This document shows positions 1 through 11,535 of a stretch of 40,542 bases of DNA, piece by piece (within the stretch, counting starts at the first letter, position 1; each line of letters opens with the position of its first letter). The notes below the pieces were generated by a model. That model was not told the DNA's origin, searched no databases, and was given only the letters and a program-made list of their open reading frames with translations. Source of the stretch: Streptosporangiaceae bacterium. GTDB taxonomy: Bacteria; Actinomycetota; Actinomycetes; Streptosporangiales; Streptosporangiaceae. The translations under genes and the position numbers were made by a program. The stretch covers positions 1 through 40,542 of the forward strand of contig JAICWX010000047.1 in the NCBI GenBank assembly GCA_025934635.1, written 5' to 3'.

Positions 1-2586
<2,586 letters not shown>

Positions 2587-2653
2587 TCAGGAAGATCATT
2601 TCGTCACCTCCTCATCGTCCTCGATAGTCCGGGTCCCGCTGGGCACACTGGTA

Positions 2654-2667
2654 GGGATAGTAGTCCC
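2654..2667 (+). promoter_or_regulatory. DosR-like palindrome upstream of the alcohol dehydrogenase
   Basis: GGGATAGTAGTCCC fits the core of the mycobacterial DosR box (GGGACTWWAGTCCC) with a perfect right half-site and GGGA on the left. Its centre is about 66 bp before the TTG start of the dehydrogenase. An isolated half-site AAGTCCC also lies at 9875-9881, upstream of the arc operon. This is a pattern match only; no DosR protein is encoded in the window. Confidence 0.4.
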
Positions 2668-2675
2668 GGCGGCCC

Positions 2676-2710
2676 CCGCTCGCTGTCCGGCCCGCGGGGC
2701 GAGCGGACAG
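2676..2710 (+). promoter_or_regulatory. Two mutually exclusive leader hairpins before the dehydrogenase RBS
   Basis: Stem A pairs CCGCTCG (2676-2682) with CGAGCGG (2700-2706). Stem B pairs CTGTCCG (2683-2689) with CGGACAG (2704-2710). They share bases 2704-2706, so only one can form at a time. Stem B ends directly against the ribosome site AAGGAGAG (2711-2718). This may be a translational switch or may be chance pairing in GC-rich DNA. Confidence 0.35.
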
Positions 2711-2726
2711 AAGGAGAGAAAGCGCG

Positions 2727-3842
2727 TTGAAGTGCCTAGCGGCCGTCGTCGCCAGCCGCGGAGCGGCGCCGACGATCGAGCAGTTCGACTTGGACGGGCC
2801 CGCTCCGGACGAGATCGCGGTCCGCATCGCAGCTACCGGCATCTGCCGCACCGACCTCCACATACGCGACGGCGGGTACCCGGTCCCGGACTTCCCGGTC
2901 ATTCCGGGGCACGAGGGCGCCGGGGTGGTCACCGCCACCGGCCGCGCGGTTACCGACGTGCGGACCGGTGACCACGTGCTGCTGACGTACCCCTTCTGCG
3001 GGCACTGCCCGAACTGCGTGCGCGGGGCGATGGCCTACTGCGAGCACGGCTTCGCGCTGGCCTTCGCCGGGGCGCGTCTCGACGGTTCGTCGGGATGGCG
3101 GCGGGACGGCGGGACGCCGGTCAACGGCCACGTCTTCCAGCAGTCCTCGTTCGCATCCCGCACGCTGGCCGCGGCCAACTCGGCCGTGATCCTGGACCGC
3201 GAGCTGCCGCTCGAGCTCGCACCTGCCTTCGGCTGCGGAGTGTCGACCGGCGCCGGAGCGGTCCTGAACGTCATGGACCTGCGACCCGGCTCACGACTGG
3301 CGATCCTGGGGACCGGGACCGTCGGGCTGGCCGCCTTGATGATGGCGGCTCACCTGGGGGCGCAGCAGATCATCGCGGTCGACACGAACCCCGGGCGGCT
3401 GGAAACGGCACTGGAGCTGGGGGCGACGCACACGGTCGACGCATCCGGCCGCGGGGCCGGGGACGCCATCCAGCGGCTCACCGGAGGCGGGGCCGACTAC
3501 ATCTTCGACACGACGGGGCATCCGGACGTCGTCGCCGGCGCGCGGGATTCGCTCGCGATGACGGGAACCGTCGTGGTGGCGGGCGCCGCCCCGGCCGGCA
3601 CCCGGACCAGCCTTAACATGAACGCCCTGCTCAACGGCCGGGCCGTGCGCGGGACCATCCAGGGCGACTCCGACGCACGCAAGCTCGTGCCGCAGCTGAT
3701 CGAGCTGCACACGCAGGGACGGTTCCCGGTCGACAAGATCGTGGGCAGCTACCCGTTCGGCGATATCCAGCGCGCCCTCGCCGACATGGAAAACGGCCGG
3801 GTCATCAAGCCGATCCTGCGGATGGCAGGTGACGAAAAATGA
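2727..3842 (+). CDS. Zinc-dependent alcohol dehydrogenase (MDR family)
   Basis: A 371-residue medium-chain dehydrogenase that should oxidise an alcohol or reduce an aldehyde with NAD. Catalytic-zinc ligands are Cys40 (GICRTD), His61-Glu62 (GHE) and Cys170. The structural zinc lobe is complete, with Cys91, Cys94, Cys97 and Cys105. The Rossmann fold has GTGTVG at 195-200 and an acidic Asp219 at the end of beta-2, which favours NAD over NADP. The start is TTG, chosen because AAGGAGAG lies 8 nt before it and the conserved N-terminus begins there. It overlaps the next gene by 4 bp (ATGA), so the two are coupled. The leader carries a DosR-like palindrome and alternative hairpins. It resembles aryl/benzyl alcohol dehydrogenases, but the substrate cannot be read from sequence. 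Confidence 0.93.
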   Translation: MKCLAAVVASRGAAPTIEQFDLDGPAPDEIAVRIAATGICRTDLHIRDGGYPVPDFPVIPGHEGAGVVTATGRAVTDVRTGDHVLLTYPFCGHCPNCVRGAMAYCEHGFALAFAGARLDGSSGWRRDGGTPVNGHVFQQSSFASRTLAAANSAVILDRELPLELAPAFGCGVSTGAGAVLNVMDLRPGSRLAILGTGTVGLAALMMAAHLGAQQIIAVDTNPGRLETALELGATHTVDASGRGAGDAIQRLTGGGADYIFDTTGHPDVVAGARDSLAMTGTVVVAGAAPAGTRTSLNMNALLNGRAVRGTIQGDSDARKLVPQLIELHTQGRFPVDKIVGSYPFGDIQRALADMENGRVIKPILRMAGDEK

Positions 3843-4729
3843 ACCCGGCCGACGGCGAGGTGACCTCCGGTCGTGTCCGCGACCCGCTGGTGATGCCCTT
3901 CGCCAACGTCCGCCACCTCGGCTTCCGCGACAAGATCGGCGCTACCAGGCTCGCCGGGTTCGGTCAGCTGTCACTGCATCCGCACGAGACGCGGGACGCG
4001 GTCAAAAGCGGACTCCGGCCGCAGGACATGCTCGAGATCGCCGCGGAGAACGACGTGGCCATCACGCGCCTCGATCCGCTCAGCAACTGGAACCCGCGCT
4101 GGCTTCCCACCAACATGGACGCCTCCTACATCGACAACTTCGACATCGGGGCCGTCGAGTTCTTCGAGCTGTGCGAACAGCTCGGCATCACCTACTGCAG
4201 CCTGAACGCCACCTTCGCCGGCGACATCTACCCGGCGGACGAGGTCGTCGAGCACTACGCGGCTACCTGCGACCTGGCGGCGCGGTATGGCGTCACGTGC
4301 GATCTCGAGAACCTCCCCATGTGGGGGGTCAAGACGCTCCGCCAGGCGTGGTCGATCGTCTCGGCCGCGGGCCGGCCGAACAGCGGGATCGTCTTCGACA
4401 CCCTCCATTACGTCCGCAGCGGATCGACCCTGGACATGCTCACCGAGATCGCCGGCGACCGGGTTCACTGCGTGCAGCTCAACGACGGCCCGCGGCGGCT
4501 GCCGGCCGGGGTGACCCTGGAGGAGAACTGCTTCGACCGCGGCTGGCCCGGGACCGGCGAATTCCCGCTGACCGAGATCGTGCGGACCCTGGCCGGCCTG
4601 GACGCCCTGCGCCAGGTGAGTCCGGAGGTGTTCTCGCCGCACAACGCCACGCGCAGCGCCGCCGAGATCGCGGACCTGTCCTCCGGGTCGCTGCGTACCC
4701 TGCTCGACGCCGCGAACGTCGCTTACTAG
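3839..4729 (+). CDS. Sugar phosphate isomerase/epimerase-like TIM barrel protein
   Basis: A 296-residue protein of the xylose-isomerase-like TIM-barrel superfamily (AP-endonuclease-2/IolE type). Visible elements typical of the fold are a helix-rich MLEIAAENDVAITRLDPLS early strand, CDLENLP near residue 160, a GIVFDTLHY strand-loop, HCVQLNDG and a C-terminal SPEVFSPH segment. These supply the acidic and His metal ligands in the family. The start codon overlaps the dehydrogenase stop (ATGA), so both should be made together and probably act on consecutive steps of one small-molecule pathway (inference). Substrate unknown. It is the last gene of this plus-strand unit and faces the arc operon. Confidence 0.82.
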   Translation: MNPADGEVTSGRVRDPLVMPFANVRHLGFRDKIGATRLAGFGQLSLHPHETRDAVKSGLRPQDMLEIAAENDVAITRLDPLSNWNPRWLPTNMDASYIDNFDIGAVEFFELCEQLGITYCSLNATFAGDIYPADEVVEHYAATCDLAARYGVTCDLENLPMWGVKTLRQAWSIVSAAGRPNSGIVFDTLHYVRSGSTLDMLTEIAGDRVHCVQLNDGPRRLPAGVTLEENCFDRGWPGTGEFPLTEIVRTLAGLDALRQVSPEVFSPHNATRSAAEIADLSSGSLRTLLDAANVAY

Positions 4730-4896
4730 CCACGGCAGGTGGTGGTCAGGGTAGCGGCCAGCTCTCGGCCGTGCCGCCGCCGAGTGCGGTCGCGATCGCG
4801 TCGAGGCGGACGGTTCGCTGGCCGGTCTCAGCTACCGCATCCGCATCACAGCTCACGCCGGTCACCGCTCCCAGGACCGCCCCGCTTCCGGCCAAC

Positions 4897-4950
4897 GACA
4901 TGGATGCTCCATCAATGTCGCGGGAGCAGCATGGATGCTCCATCCATGTC
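4897..4950 (-). repeat. Paired hairpin (REP-like) element, copy 1
   Basis: Two hairpins in tandem: arms 4897-4906/4910-4919 with loop 4907-4909, and arms 4928-4937/4941-4950 with loop 4938-4940, separated by 8 nt (4920-4927). The loop reads CTC on the plus strand, so this copy is inverted relative to the other three, whose loop reads GAG. It lies between convergent genes. Confidence 0.9.
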
Positions 4951-5040
4951 GTAGTACGGCGCCCATGGAGCCACCCGGGATACGGCGGCTGACGTCAGGC
5001 GCACCACGAGCACCACCCGTCCCGCGAGCTCGACGCCCAA

Positions 5041-5106
5041 TGCAGAGACGCCCACCGCAGAGACGCCCACCGCAGAGACGCCCACCGCAGAGACGCCCAC
5101 CGCAGA
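5041..5106. repeat. 15-bp tandem repeat, four exact-length units plus a partial
   Basis: The unit CGCAGAGACGCCCAC is repeated at 5041-5100 (the first base of the first unit is T), followed by CGCAGA (5101-5106) and preceded by a degenerate half-unit, GACGCCCAA (5032-5040). It lies 35 bp beyond the arcC stop, so it would be in the 3' part of the arc mRNA. Confidence 0.95.
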
Positions 5107-5140
5107 TGAGCCACCTCCTGGAGCGCGCCGTGAAACTGGC

Positions 5141-6061
5141 TTATGGCACGGACCGCGCGGCACTGATGGTGGTGCCGGCCCGGCCGGCCAGGATGCCGGC
5201 GGCATCGCTCAGCGCGCCGATCGCGGCCGGGTGGCCCGATGCCTGCACGAAGCGGATGCACGCCTCGACCTTGGGCCCCATCGACCCGGCCGGGAACGTC
5301 ATGGCCGACAGCGCGGCGGTGTCGATGGCCTGGATCGGCTGCGCCTGCGGAGTGCCGTAGCCGCGAATGATGGCCGGCACGTCGGTGAGCACGAGCAGGC
5401 GGTCGGCGTTGAGGGCGATCGCCAGCTCGGCCGCGGTTAGGTCCTTGTCGACCACCGCTTCCACGCCGGTCAGCTCGCCGCCGTCCGACCGGACCACCGG
5501 GACGCCGCCGCCTCCGCCGCAGACCACGAGCACCCCGGCGTCGGCCAGGGAGCGCACGGTCTCGATCTCCACCAGCCCGCGGGGCCGGGGCGAGGCCACC
5601 ACGCGCCGCCAGCGGGGCCCGTCGGCGGCGACGGTCCACCCCAGGCGGGCGACCAGCGCCTGCGCCTCGTCCTGGCCGTAGCCGGTCCCGATGAACTTGG
5701 CGGGGTGGCCGAACGCGGGGTCGGCCGGGTCGACGACCGTCTGGCTGACGACGCACGCCACCCGCTGGGCGACGCCCGCGTTACCGAACTCCTGGACCAT
5801 CCAGTACCCGATCATGCCCTGGGTCTGGGCGACGAGCACGTCGAGCGGATACGGCCGGCTGAGGCTGGTGTCCGCCTGGCTCTCCAGCGCCAGCACCCCC
5901 ACCTGCGGCCCGTTGCCGTGGCAGAGCACGAGCTGGTGATCGGCGGCCAGCGGGGCGAGGGCCGCGGCGGCCTGCCGGACGTGCCGCCGCTGGATCGCGG
6001 CGTCCGGCCGCTCGTCCCGCTCGAGCAGGGCGTTTCCGCCCAGGGCGACGACGACGCGCAT
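5141..6061 (-). CDS. arcC: Carbamate kinase
   Basis: The last step of the arginine deiminase pathway: carbamoyl phosphate + ADP gives ATP, CO2 and ammonia. The 306 residues match the usual family length of about 310. Motifs of the amino-acid kinase fold are ALGGNAL (6-12), HGNGPQVG (48-55), the glycine-rich CGGGGGVPV (181-189), VVDKDLTAAELA with the Asp-Lys-Asp triplet at 206-208, and GSMGPKVEA (259-267). It begins 3 bp after the ornithine carbamoyltransferase stop, so the two are co-translated. It is the distal gene of the four-gene operon; a 15-bp tandem repeat and a hairpin pair lie just beyond it. Confidence 0.97.
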   Translation of the reverse strand: MRVVVALGGNALLERDERPDAAIQRRHVRQAAAALAPLAADHQLVLCHGNGPQVGVLALESQADTSLSRPYPLDVLVAQTQGMIGYWMVQEFGNAGVAQRVACVVSQTVVDPADPAFGHPAKFIGTGYGQDEAQALVARLGWTVAADGPRWRRVVASPRPRGLVEIETVRSLADAGVLVVCGGGGGVPVVRSDGGELTGVEAVVDKDLTAAELAIALNADRLLVLTDVPAIIRGYGTPQAQPIQAIDTAALSAMTFPAGSMGPKVEACIRFVQASGHPAAIGALSDAAGILAGRAGTTISAARSVP

Positions 6062-6064
6062 CGC

Positions 6065-7066
6065 TCAGCCCGCCGGGCCGAGCGTGGCGATCATGAGGGC
6101 CTTGATGGTGTGCATCCGGTTCTCCGCCTGGTCGAACACCACCGACGCGGGCGACTCGAACACCTCCTCGGTGACTTCCAGCGCGTCCAGCCCGCGCGTG
6201 GCAAAGATGCGCTGGCCGATTCCGGTGTCACGGTTGTGCAGGGCGGGCAGGCAGTGCAGGAACTTGGCCTCCGGATTGCCGGTGGCCTTCATCACGGCCG
6301 CGTTGACCTGGTACGGCAGGAGCTGGTCGATCCGGGCCCCCCACTGGTCCTCCGGTTCGCCCAGGGACAGCCACACGTCGGTGTAGACGAAGTCCGCCCC
6401 GGCCACCCCCGCGTGGACGTCGTCGGTCACCAGCAGCCGGGCGCCGGAGGCAGCGGCCAGGCCCGCGGCGACGTCCCGCACCTCCGCCGGCGGCTGCAGC
6501 GCTTCGGGTGCGCAGATACGGGCGTCCAGGCCGAGGGTGGCCCCGGTCACCAGTAGCGAATTCGCCGTGTTGTTGCGGCCATCGCCGAGGTAGCAGAAGG
6601 ACACGTCGGCCAGCGGCTTGCCGCCGTGGTCGGTCATGGTCAAGATGTCGGCCAGCATCTGGGTCGGGTGCCAGGTGTCGGTGAGCCCGTTCCAGACCGG
6701 CACCCCGGCGAACTCGCCGAGCTGGTCGACGGACTCCTGGGTGAATCCGCGGTATTCGATGCCGTCGAACATGCGGCCGAGCACCCGGGCGGTGTCCTTG
6801 ATCGACTCCTTGTGGCCGAGCTGGGTTTCCCCCGGGCCGAGGTAGGTGACGTGGCCGCCCTCGTCGTGGGCGGCGACCTCGAACGCGGACCGGGTGCGGG
6901 TGGAGGTCTTCTCGAAGATCAGGGCGATGTTGCGGCCGGCCAGCCGCGACCCGGTCACGCCCCGGCGCTTGTCCGCCCGCAGCTCCCGGGCCTGGTCAAC
7001 CAGGAAGAGAAACTCTTCGGCGTTGAGGTCGGTTTCCTTCAGCAGGCTGCGCCCGTGCAGGTCCAT
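6065..7066 (-). CDS. arcB: Ornithine carbamoyltransferase, catabolic (arginine deiminase operon)
   Basis: In this setting it splits citrulline with phosphate into ornithine and carbamoyl phosphate. The 333 residues fit the catabolic (ArcB-type) class. The carbamoyl-phosphate signature STRTR is at 55-59, HPTQ at 133-136 and HCLP at 271-274, with the ornithine-binding DVWLSLGEP before it. The start is set by AAAGGAG about 6 nt upstream. It lies 31 bp after arcA and 3 bp before arcC. Anabolic ArgF enzymes share all these motifs, so the catabolic role rests on operon context. Confidence 0.95.
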   Translation of the reverse strand: MDLHGRSLLKETDLNAEEFLFLVDQARELRADKRRGVTGSRLAGRNIALIFEKTSTRTRSAFEVAAHDEGGHVTYLGPGETQLGHKESIKDTARVLGRMFDGIEYRGFTQESVDQLGEFAGVPVWNGLTDTWHPTQMLADILTMTDHGGKPLADVSFCYLGDGRNNTANSLLVTGATLGLDARICAPEALQPPAEVRDVAAGLAAASGARLLVTDDVHAGVAGADFVYTDVWLSLGEPEDQWGARIDQLLPYQVNAAVMKATGNPEAKFLHCLPALHNRDTGIGQRIFATRGLDALEVTEEVFESPASVVFDQAENRMHTIKALMIATLGPAG

Positions 7067-7097
7067 GCGGCACTCCTTTACTCGGCTGGGGCTAGTC

Positions 7098-8315
7098 TTA
7101 CTCGGCCGGATCGCGCTGGATCGGGCAGGTCATGCAGCGGGGGCCGCCGCGGCCCCGGCCGAGTTCGCTGCCGGGCACGGCGAGCACCTCGATGCCGTGC
7201 TTGCGCAGCATGGTGTTGGTGGCGACGTTGCGGTCGTAGCCGAGGATCACGCCGGGGGCGACGGCCAGGTAGTTGTTCCCGTCATCCCACTGCTCCCGCT
7301 CGGCCGCCCGGATGTCCTCGTCGGTGATCAGCACCGTGACCGCGTCCACGCCCAGCGCCGCCGCGAGAGCGTCACACAGGCTGTGGTTACGGGCGACCTT
7401 CAGGTCTTCCCCATCGGGAGTGATGGTCCATGACCGGAAGTGGCGGTCAATGTAGGGATACAGCACGAAGGTGCTGCGGTCGATCATGGTCAGCACCGTG
7501 TCGAGGTGCATCATCGCGTGCGACTTGGGCAGCTCGACGGCGATCACGGTGCGGGCCTGGCCGCTGGCGAACAGGGCGCGGGAGAGGATCTCGGCCGCCA
7601 TCGGCGTGGTCCGCTCCCCCATGCCGATCAGGACCGTGCAGTGGCCCAGGACGTGCACATCGCCGCCTTCCACGCTGGCGGGCAGGTGATCGGCGTCGTC
7701 GCCGCCGTAGTAGGTGACGAAGTCGACGCCGGCGAACAGGGGGTGGTAGCGGTAGACGGCCCGCATGTGCAGGTGCTCCCGCTGCCGGGCAGGCTTGGCC
7801 ATCGGGTTGACCGAGACCCCGCCGTAGACCCAGCAGGAATTGTCCCGGGTGAACAGGTGGTTGGGCAGCGGCGGAAGCAGGAAGTCATCGGCCCGCAGCG
7901 TGTCCCATTTCAGGCTCTTGGCCCGCAGCGGCCGCAGGTCGGCCCGCAGCACCCCGCCGGTCAGGTACTCGGCCAGCCGCGGCCCGTCCAGGTCATCGAA
8001 GAGCTCGCGGAGCGGGCCGGTCAGCGTCGGGCCCAGCAGCTCCGGGGTGCACAGCCGGTCCAGCACGAACGCCCGGCCGGCGGGCAGTTCCAGCGTCTCG
8101 GCCAGCAGCTGCCCGAAGTAGTGCACCTGGACACCGTGGTCGCGGAGCGTCTCGGCGAACACGTCGTGTTCTTCCTTGGCCTTGCTTGCCCACAGCACGT
8201 CGTCGAACAGCAGCTCCCCGATGTTCTGCGGGGTGAGCCGGGACAGCTCCAGGCCCGGCCGGTGGATGATGGCCTGCCGGAGCTGGCCCACCTCTGATTG
8301 CACGCTGAACGTCAT
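7098..8315 (-). CDS. arcA: Arginine deiminase
   Basis: Hydrolyses arginine to citrulline and ammonia in the cytoplasm. At 405 residues it is full length. Recognisable motifs include the N-terminal [26 protein letters not shown] (arginine carboxylate-binding Arg/Asp region), [10 protein letters not shown] with the catalytic Glu, [11 protein letters not shown] with the catalytic His, and the nucleophile Cys394 in GGPRCMTCP near the C-terminus. GGAGGGACAGTC provides the ribosome site. The start codon overlaps the stop of the upstream permease (ATGA), so import and catabolism are coupled. Confidence 0.98.
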   Translation of the reverse strand: MTFSVQSEVGQLRQAIIHRPGLELSRLTPQNIGELLFDDVLWASKAKEEHDVFAETLRDHGVQVHYFGQLLAETLELPAGRAFVLDRLCTPELLGPTLTGPLRELFDDLDGPRLAEYLTGGVLRADLRPLRAKSLKWDTLRADDFLLPPLPNHLFTRDNSCWVYGGVSVNPMAKPARQREHLHMRAVYRYHPLFAGVDFVTYYGGDDADHLPASVEGGDVHVLGHCTVLIGMGERTTPMAAEILSRALFASGQARTVIAVELPKSHAMMHLDTVLTMIDRSTFVLYPYIDRHFRSWTITPDGEDLKVARNHSLCDALAAALGVDAVTVLITDEDIRAAEREQWDDGNNYLAVAPGVILGYDRNVATNTMLRKHGIEVLAVPGSELGRGRGGPRCMTCPIQRDPAE

Positions 8316-9769
8316 GACTGTCCCTCCGGGTTACTCGTCGCGGTCTCCAGCGTTTCCAGGTCCGCGGGCGCTGCTATCTGGCCGGTGCTTTCGCGGTGGG
8401 CCCGCACGAAGGCGTAGAGGATGATCCCGGCCAGCACGACCGCCATGGCCTGGTAAACCGCCGAGTACCCGGCCGCGAAGGTGACCCACAGCGAGAACAG
8501 CGCGGCCGCGACGGCCACCGCCAGGTCCCGGGTCAGCCGCCACGGCTGCAGCGGACGGCGGCGGGACACCAGGAAGGTGAGCTGGGCGCAGGCCGAGAAC
8601 AGGTACGGGATGGCCACCGTGACCACGGTCAGGTCGACCAGGTAGGTGAACACCGTCAGCCCGGAGCTGGTGGTGTAGCGCCACAGCATCAGCAGCGACG
8701 GCAGGGCCGCCGCGGCCACGACGCCGAACCAGGCCGTGTCGTTGCGGTTGGTCCAGGCGAACGCCCGCGGGAACAGGCCGTCGTTGGCCGGCGCCCGGGA
8801 CACCTCGGCGGTGACCAGGGTCCAGCCGATGAGCGCCCCGAACCCGGAGACCGCGGCCAGCGCGGCGACCAGCTTCCCGGCCCAGGCCCCGTGGGGGAAG
8901 ATCGCCTGGAAGGCGCGGACGAACGGCGCCCCGTTGTTCACCAGCCCGCGGTGCGAGACCAGGCCCATGACCGCGGCCGAGACCGCCAGGTACACGATGG
9001 CGGCGGCACCGGTGCCCAGCAGCGAGGCGCGGCCGACGTTCCGGCGCGGGTCCTTCACCCGCTTGGCGATGATGGCCGCCGTCTCCACGCCGATGAACGA
9101 GAACAGCGCCACCCCGGCGGCGATCCCGATCGCCGAGTACAAGCTGCCGCCCGAGGCGTTGAACGCGCCGAAGTTCGCCTTGGTGACGAAGAACCAGCCC
9201 ACCACGCCGACGAACAGCAGCGGCAGGTACTTCAGTACCACCGTGAGGTTCTGCAGCCAGGCCGTCTGCCTGATCCCGGCCAGGTTGATCGCCGCCGGGA
9301 TCCACAGCCCGATCAGGGCGATCCCCCAGTTCGCTAGGCCCGACGGGTTGATGCCGAACAGGGCGTCCACATAGAACACCCAGGAGGAAACGATGGCCGC
9401 GTTGCCCGCCCACGCCTGGATCCAGTAGCACCAGCCGGTCAGGTACCCGGCGAAATCGCCGAACTCGTGCCGGGCGTAGGCGTAAAGCCCGCCGTCGGAG
9501 TCCGGGATCCGCCTGGTCAGCTGGCCGAACAAGACGGCCAGCACCATCGCGCCCAGGGCGATCACCGCGAGCACGACGAGCGAGACGGTGCCCGCGCCCG
9601 CGAGCACGGCCGGCATCGTGAACACCCCGGCCCCGATGACGGTACCGGTGACCAGCCCGGTCGCCGACGTCAGGCCGAGCGCGCGGGCCTTGCTCTGATC
9701 CTTCGCCGACGTCAGCTCCGGTTCGGAATGCACCTCACCCGGCGGGTGGGCGCTGACAGCGCTGGACAT
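8312..9769 (-). CDS. arcD: APC-family basic amino acid/polyamine permease, ArcD-like
   Basis: A 485-residue permease of the amino acid-polyamine-organocation family with about 12 hydrophobic helices. The first helix carries GTVIGAGVF, the unwound substrate-binding motif of the APC fold, and a later helix has [10 protein letters not shown]. It is the first gene of the arc operon and overlaps arcA by 4 bp, so the likely job is arginine/ornithine exchange in the plasma membrane. The start was placed at 9769 because CGGAGGAGG lies just upstream; the frame remains open for another 150 codons, but that extension is low-complexity. The symbol rests on context: arginine/ornithine antiporters of this superfamily are annotated ArcD, yet sequence alone cannot separate them from other cationic amino acid permeases. 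Confidence 0.88.
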   Translation of the reverse strand: MSSAVSAHPPGEVHSEPELTSAKDQSKARALGLTSATGLVTGTVIGAGVFTMPAVLAGAGTVSLVVLAVIALGAMVLAVLFGQLTRRIPDSDGGLYAYARHEFGDFAGYLTGWCYWIQAWAGNAAIVSSWVFYVDALFGINPSGLANWGIALIGLWIPAAINLAGIRQTAWLQNLTVVLKYLPLLFVGVVGWFFVTKANFGAFNASGGSLYSAIGIAAGVALFSFIGVETAAIIAKRVKDPRRNVGRASLLGTGAAAIVYLAVSAAVMGLVSHRGLVNNGAPFVRAFQAIFPHGAWAGKLVAALAAVSGFGALIGWTLVTAEVSRAPANDGLFPRAFAWTNRNDTAWFGVVAAAALPSLLMLWRYTTSSGLTVFTYLVDLTVVTVAIPYLFSACAQLTFLVSRRRPLQPWRLTRDLAVAVAAALFSLWVTFAAGYSAVYQAMAVVLAGIILYAFVRAHRESTGQIAAPADLETLETATSNPEGQS

Positions 9770-10009
9770 GGTTTCCTCCTCCGGGGGCGGCCGGCCGGGT
9801 CGTCCCGCAGGGCGCCAAGGGGCTGGGTACTGGCCTCCACCGTCGCGCCCGGGGCGGTCCTTTCGCCTCCGGGGAAGTCCCTGGTTGCTACCCCGGGGTT
9901 TTGGCGGCGGACCACGACCCCGGGGGGTGGCCAGGGTCTTCCACGGACGCGGCGCGCAGCCCGGGACGAGATCGTGGACGCCAGGGGACCAATTCATGCG
10001 GAGGACGCG

Positions 10010-10479
10010 ATGCGAGGGATCTACTGGCTGGCCCGGCTGGTGCGCGGGTGGCGGCTGGACCGGAACCCGCTGCGGCGCGGCTGCGACCGCGCCGAGACCG
10101 TCGCGCTCGGCGCGCTGCTCGTGGTGTTCCTCGCGGCCGTCCCGTTCGCCGCGCAGGCCGCCGGGAGCTGGGCCTACGCCGTCTCCGGGCGGGAGGCGCA
10201 GGCCCAGCGGGCCGCGCTGCACCAGGTCCCGGCCACGCTGACGCAGGCGTCGTCGCCGCCGGCCTTCTACCTGGGCGCCGGGCCCGTCCCGTTCGGCACC
10301 GGCGCGCGCTGGCGGGCGCCGCCCGGGCTCAGCTGGTCCGGGAGCTCGCCGCCGTGCTGCTCGGCATCGTCCTGGTCGCGGCGATATGGCTGACCCGCCG
10401 GGGCCTGGATCGCCGCCGGCTGGCCGCCTGGGACGCGGACTGGCTGGCCACCGCGCCGCGCTGGAGACCGCGGCGCTAA
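10010..10479 (+). pseudogene. Rv1733c-family membrane protein, frameshifted with internal deletion
   Basis: The first part (frame of ATG 10010, RBS GGAGG at 10000-10004) has the family hallmarks RNPLRRGCDRAE and then a transmembrane helix ending PFAAQAAGSWAY, and runs to GARWRAPPG. The match then moves to the frame one base earlier (around 10320), where the expected C-terminal half follows: a second transmembrane helix and RGLDRRRLAAWDADW, to the stop at 10477-10479. In the family, about 50 residues of extracytoplasmic domain normally lie between GARW and the second helix; here they are missing. The uncorrected frame stops at 10391-10393. Known: Rv1733c belongs to the hypoxia-induced DosR regulon of M. 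tuberculosis. A recent deletion is likelier than programmed shifting, because residues are lost. Confidence 0.72.
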
Positions 10480-10545
10480 GCGATGCCGAGGAGCTGGCGG
10501 GCCTCGCGGATGGTGGCCGTCCGCCTCGCGTGCGATCGTCGTGTC

Positions 10546-11535
10546 ATGCAGCAATCCGGCATGATCCCGCCCGCGTCGTGGACGATCGTGATGGCGTCCG
10601 GCGTCGTCTCGATCGATCTGCACGTGGTCCACCGGGGCGTGCTCTCGGCGATCCTGGGTGGCTTCGCCGCCGCGGTCTGGCTGCTCCTCGTGGTGGTCCT
10701 GGCCGCGCCGCGGGCCTACCAGCGCGGCCGGTTCGCGCGGGAGGCCAGCGCGCCGGTATCACTCGCGGCCGTGGCGGCCACCTGCGTACTCGGCACCCGG
10801 CTGGCGGCAGCCGGCTACCGCGCGGCCGCCGCGGCCCTGCTCGCGGTGGCCGCGATCGGCTGGGCGGTCCTGCTGGTCCCGGTCCTGCGGCACTGGAAGA
10901 CCCCCACGACCGGGATCTCCTTCGTGGCCGGCGTCGCCACCGACGGCCTGGCCCTGCTCAGCGCCACCCTGTCGGCCGCCTACCGGGCCGGGTGGCTGCT
11001 CATCGCCGCGGTCGTCTTCCTGCTGCTGGCGCTGGCTCTCTACGTCTTCACCGCCGCCCGGTTCGACCTGCGCCAGCTGCTCCGCGGACAGGGCGACCAC
11101 TGGGTCGCCGGCGGTGCGCTGGCCATCTCCGCCCTGTCGGCCGGCGTCAGCACCGAAGCGGCCGCCACGCTGGGCCAGTTCAGCCGCCAGCATCAGGTCC
11201 TCAGCACCGGCACCCTGGTGCTGTGGTGCCTGGCCATGGCGTGGCTCCCCGCCCTGATCACCTGCGAGATCGCCCGGCCGAGGCTGCGCTACGACGTGCG
11301 CCGCTGGGCCACCATCTTCCCGCTCGGCATGTATCCCGCCTGCAGCTTCACCGTCGGCCGGGTCGCCGGCATCCCCGGCATCACCCGGTTCGGCCAGGTC
11401 GGCACGTGGGTTGCGGTCGCCGCCACCGTGATCGCGCTGACCGGGCTGGGCCGTCACATCCGCCGCAGCTGGCCACCGGGCCGGGCGCCGGCCGGCGCCC
11501 GGCCCGCGGCCGCGGTTACGGGCGGAGCAGGGTGA
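10546..11535 (+). CDS. TDT-family (TehA/SLAC1-like) membrane carrier
   Basis: A 329-residue, roughly ten-helix protein of the tellurite-resistance/dicarboxylate transporter family. The opening PPASWTIVMASGVVSIDL resembles TehA/Mae1 helix 1, and FPLGMYPACSF near the C-terminus is the characteristic late motif. The family moves anions or dicarboxylates, or acts as a voltage-independent anion channel. An in-frame ATG at 10483 lies 3 bp after the broken Rv1733c gene, but the intervening 21 residues are not family-like and neither start has a clear ribosome site, so the choice is tentative. The gene's last 20 bp overlap the 3' end of the convergent SnoaL-like gene. Substrate unknown. Confidence 0.8.
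   Translation: MQQSGMIPPASWTIVMASGVVSIDLHVVHRGVLSAILGGFAAAVWLLLVVVLAAPRAYQRGRFAREASAPVSLAAVAATCVLGTRLAAAGYRAAAAALLAVAAIGWAVLLVPVLRHWKTPTTGISFVAGVATDGLALLSATLSAAYRAGWLLIAAVVFLLLALALYVFTAARFDLRQLLRGQGDHWVAGGALAISALSAGVSTEAAATLGQFSRQHQVLSTGTLVLWCLAMAWLPALITCEIARPRLRYDVRRWATIFPLGMYPACSFTVGRVAGIPGITRFGQVGTWVAVAATVIALTGLGRHIRRSWPPGRAPAGARPAAAVTGGAG

Larger units (their letters stand above)
4730..5140. other. Non-coding convergent intergenic region carrying two repeats
   Basis: The 411-bp gap lies between two gene 3' ends. It contains a paired hairpin element (4897-4950) and a 15-bp tandem repeat (5041-5106). No convincing coding frame was seen: the open frames here are low-complexity readings of the tandem repeat. 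Confidence 0.75.

Noticed and set aside
4897..4950. Hairpin pairs as a CRISPR array
   Set aside because: Only two repeats per site, 8-nt spacers, four separate sites and no cas genes.
5041..5106. 15-bp repeats as CRISPR or iterons of an origin
   Set aside because: No spacers, no replication gene and GC-rich units; simple tandem duplication explains it.
4995..5756. Minus-strand frame with LRWAS repeats running into arcC
   Set aside because: Reading of the 15-bp tandem repeat plus an out-of-frame shadow of carbamate kinase.
9770..10009. FNR/ArgR-type operator before the arc operon
   Set aside because: No TTGAT-N4-ATCAA or Arg-box-like pair was found; only an AAGTCCC half-site.
10010..10479. 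Programmed frameshift in the Rv1733c-like gene
   Set aside because: No slippery sequence seen, and a block of the protein is missing as well as the frame.
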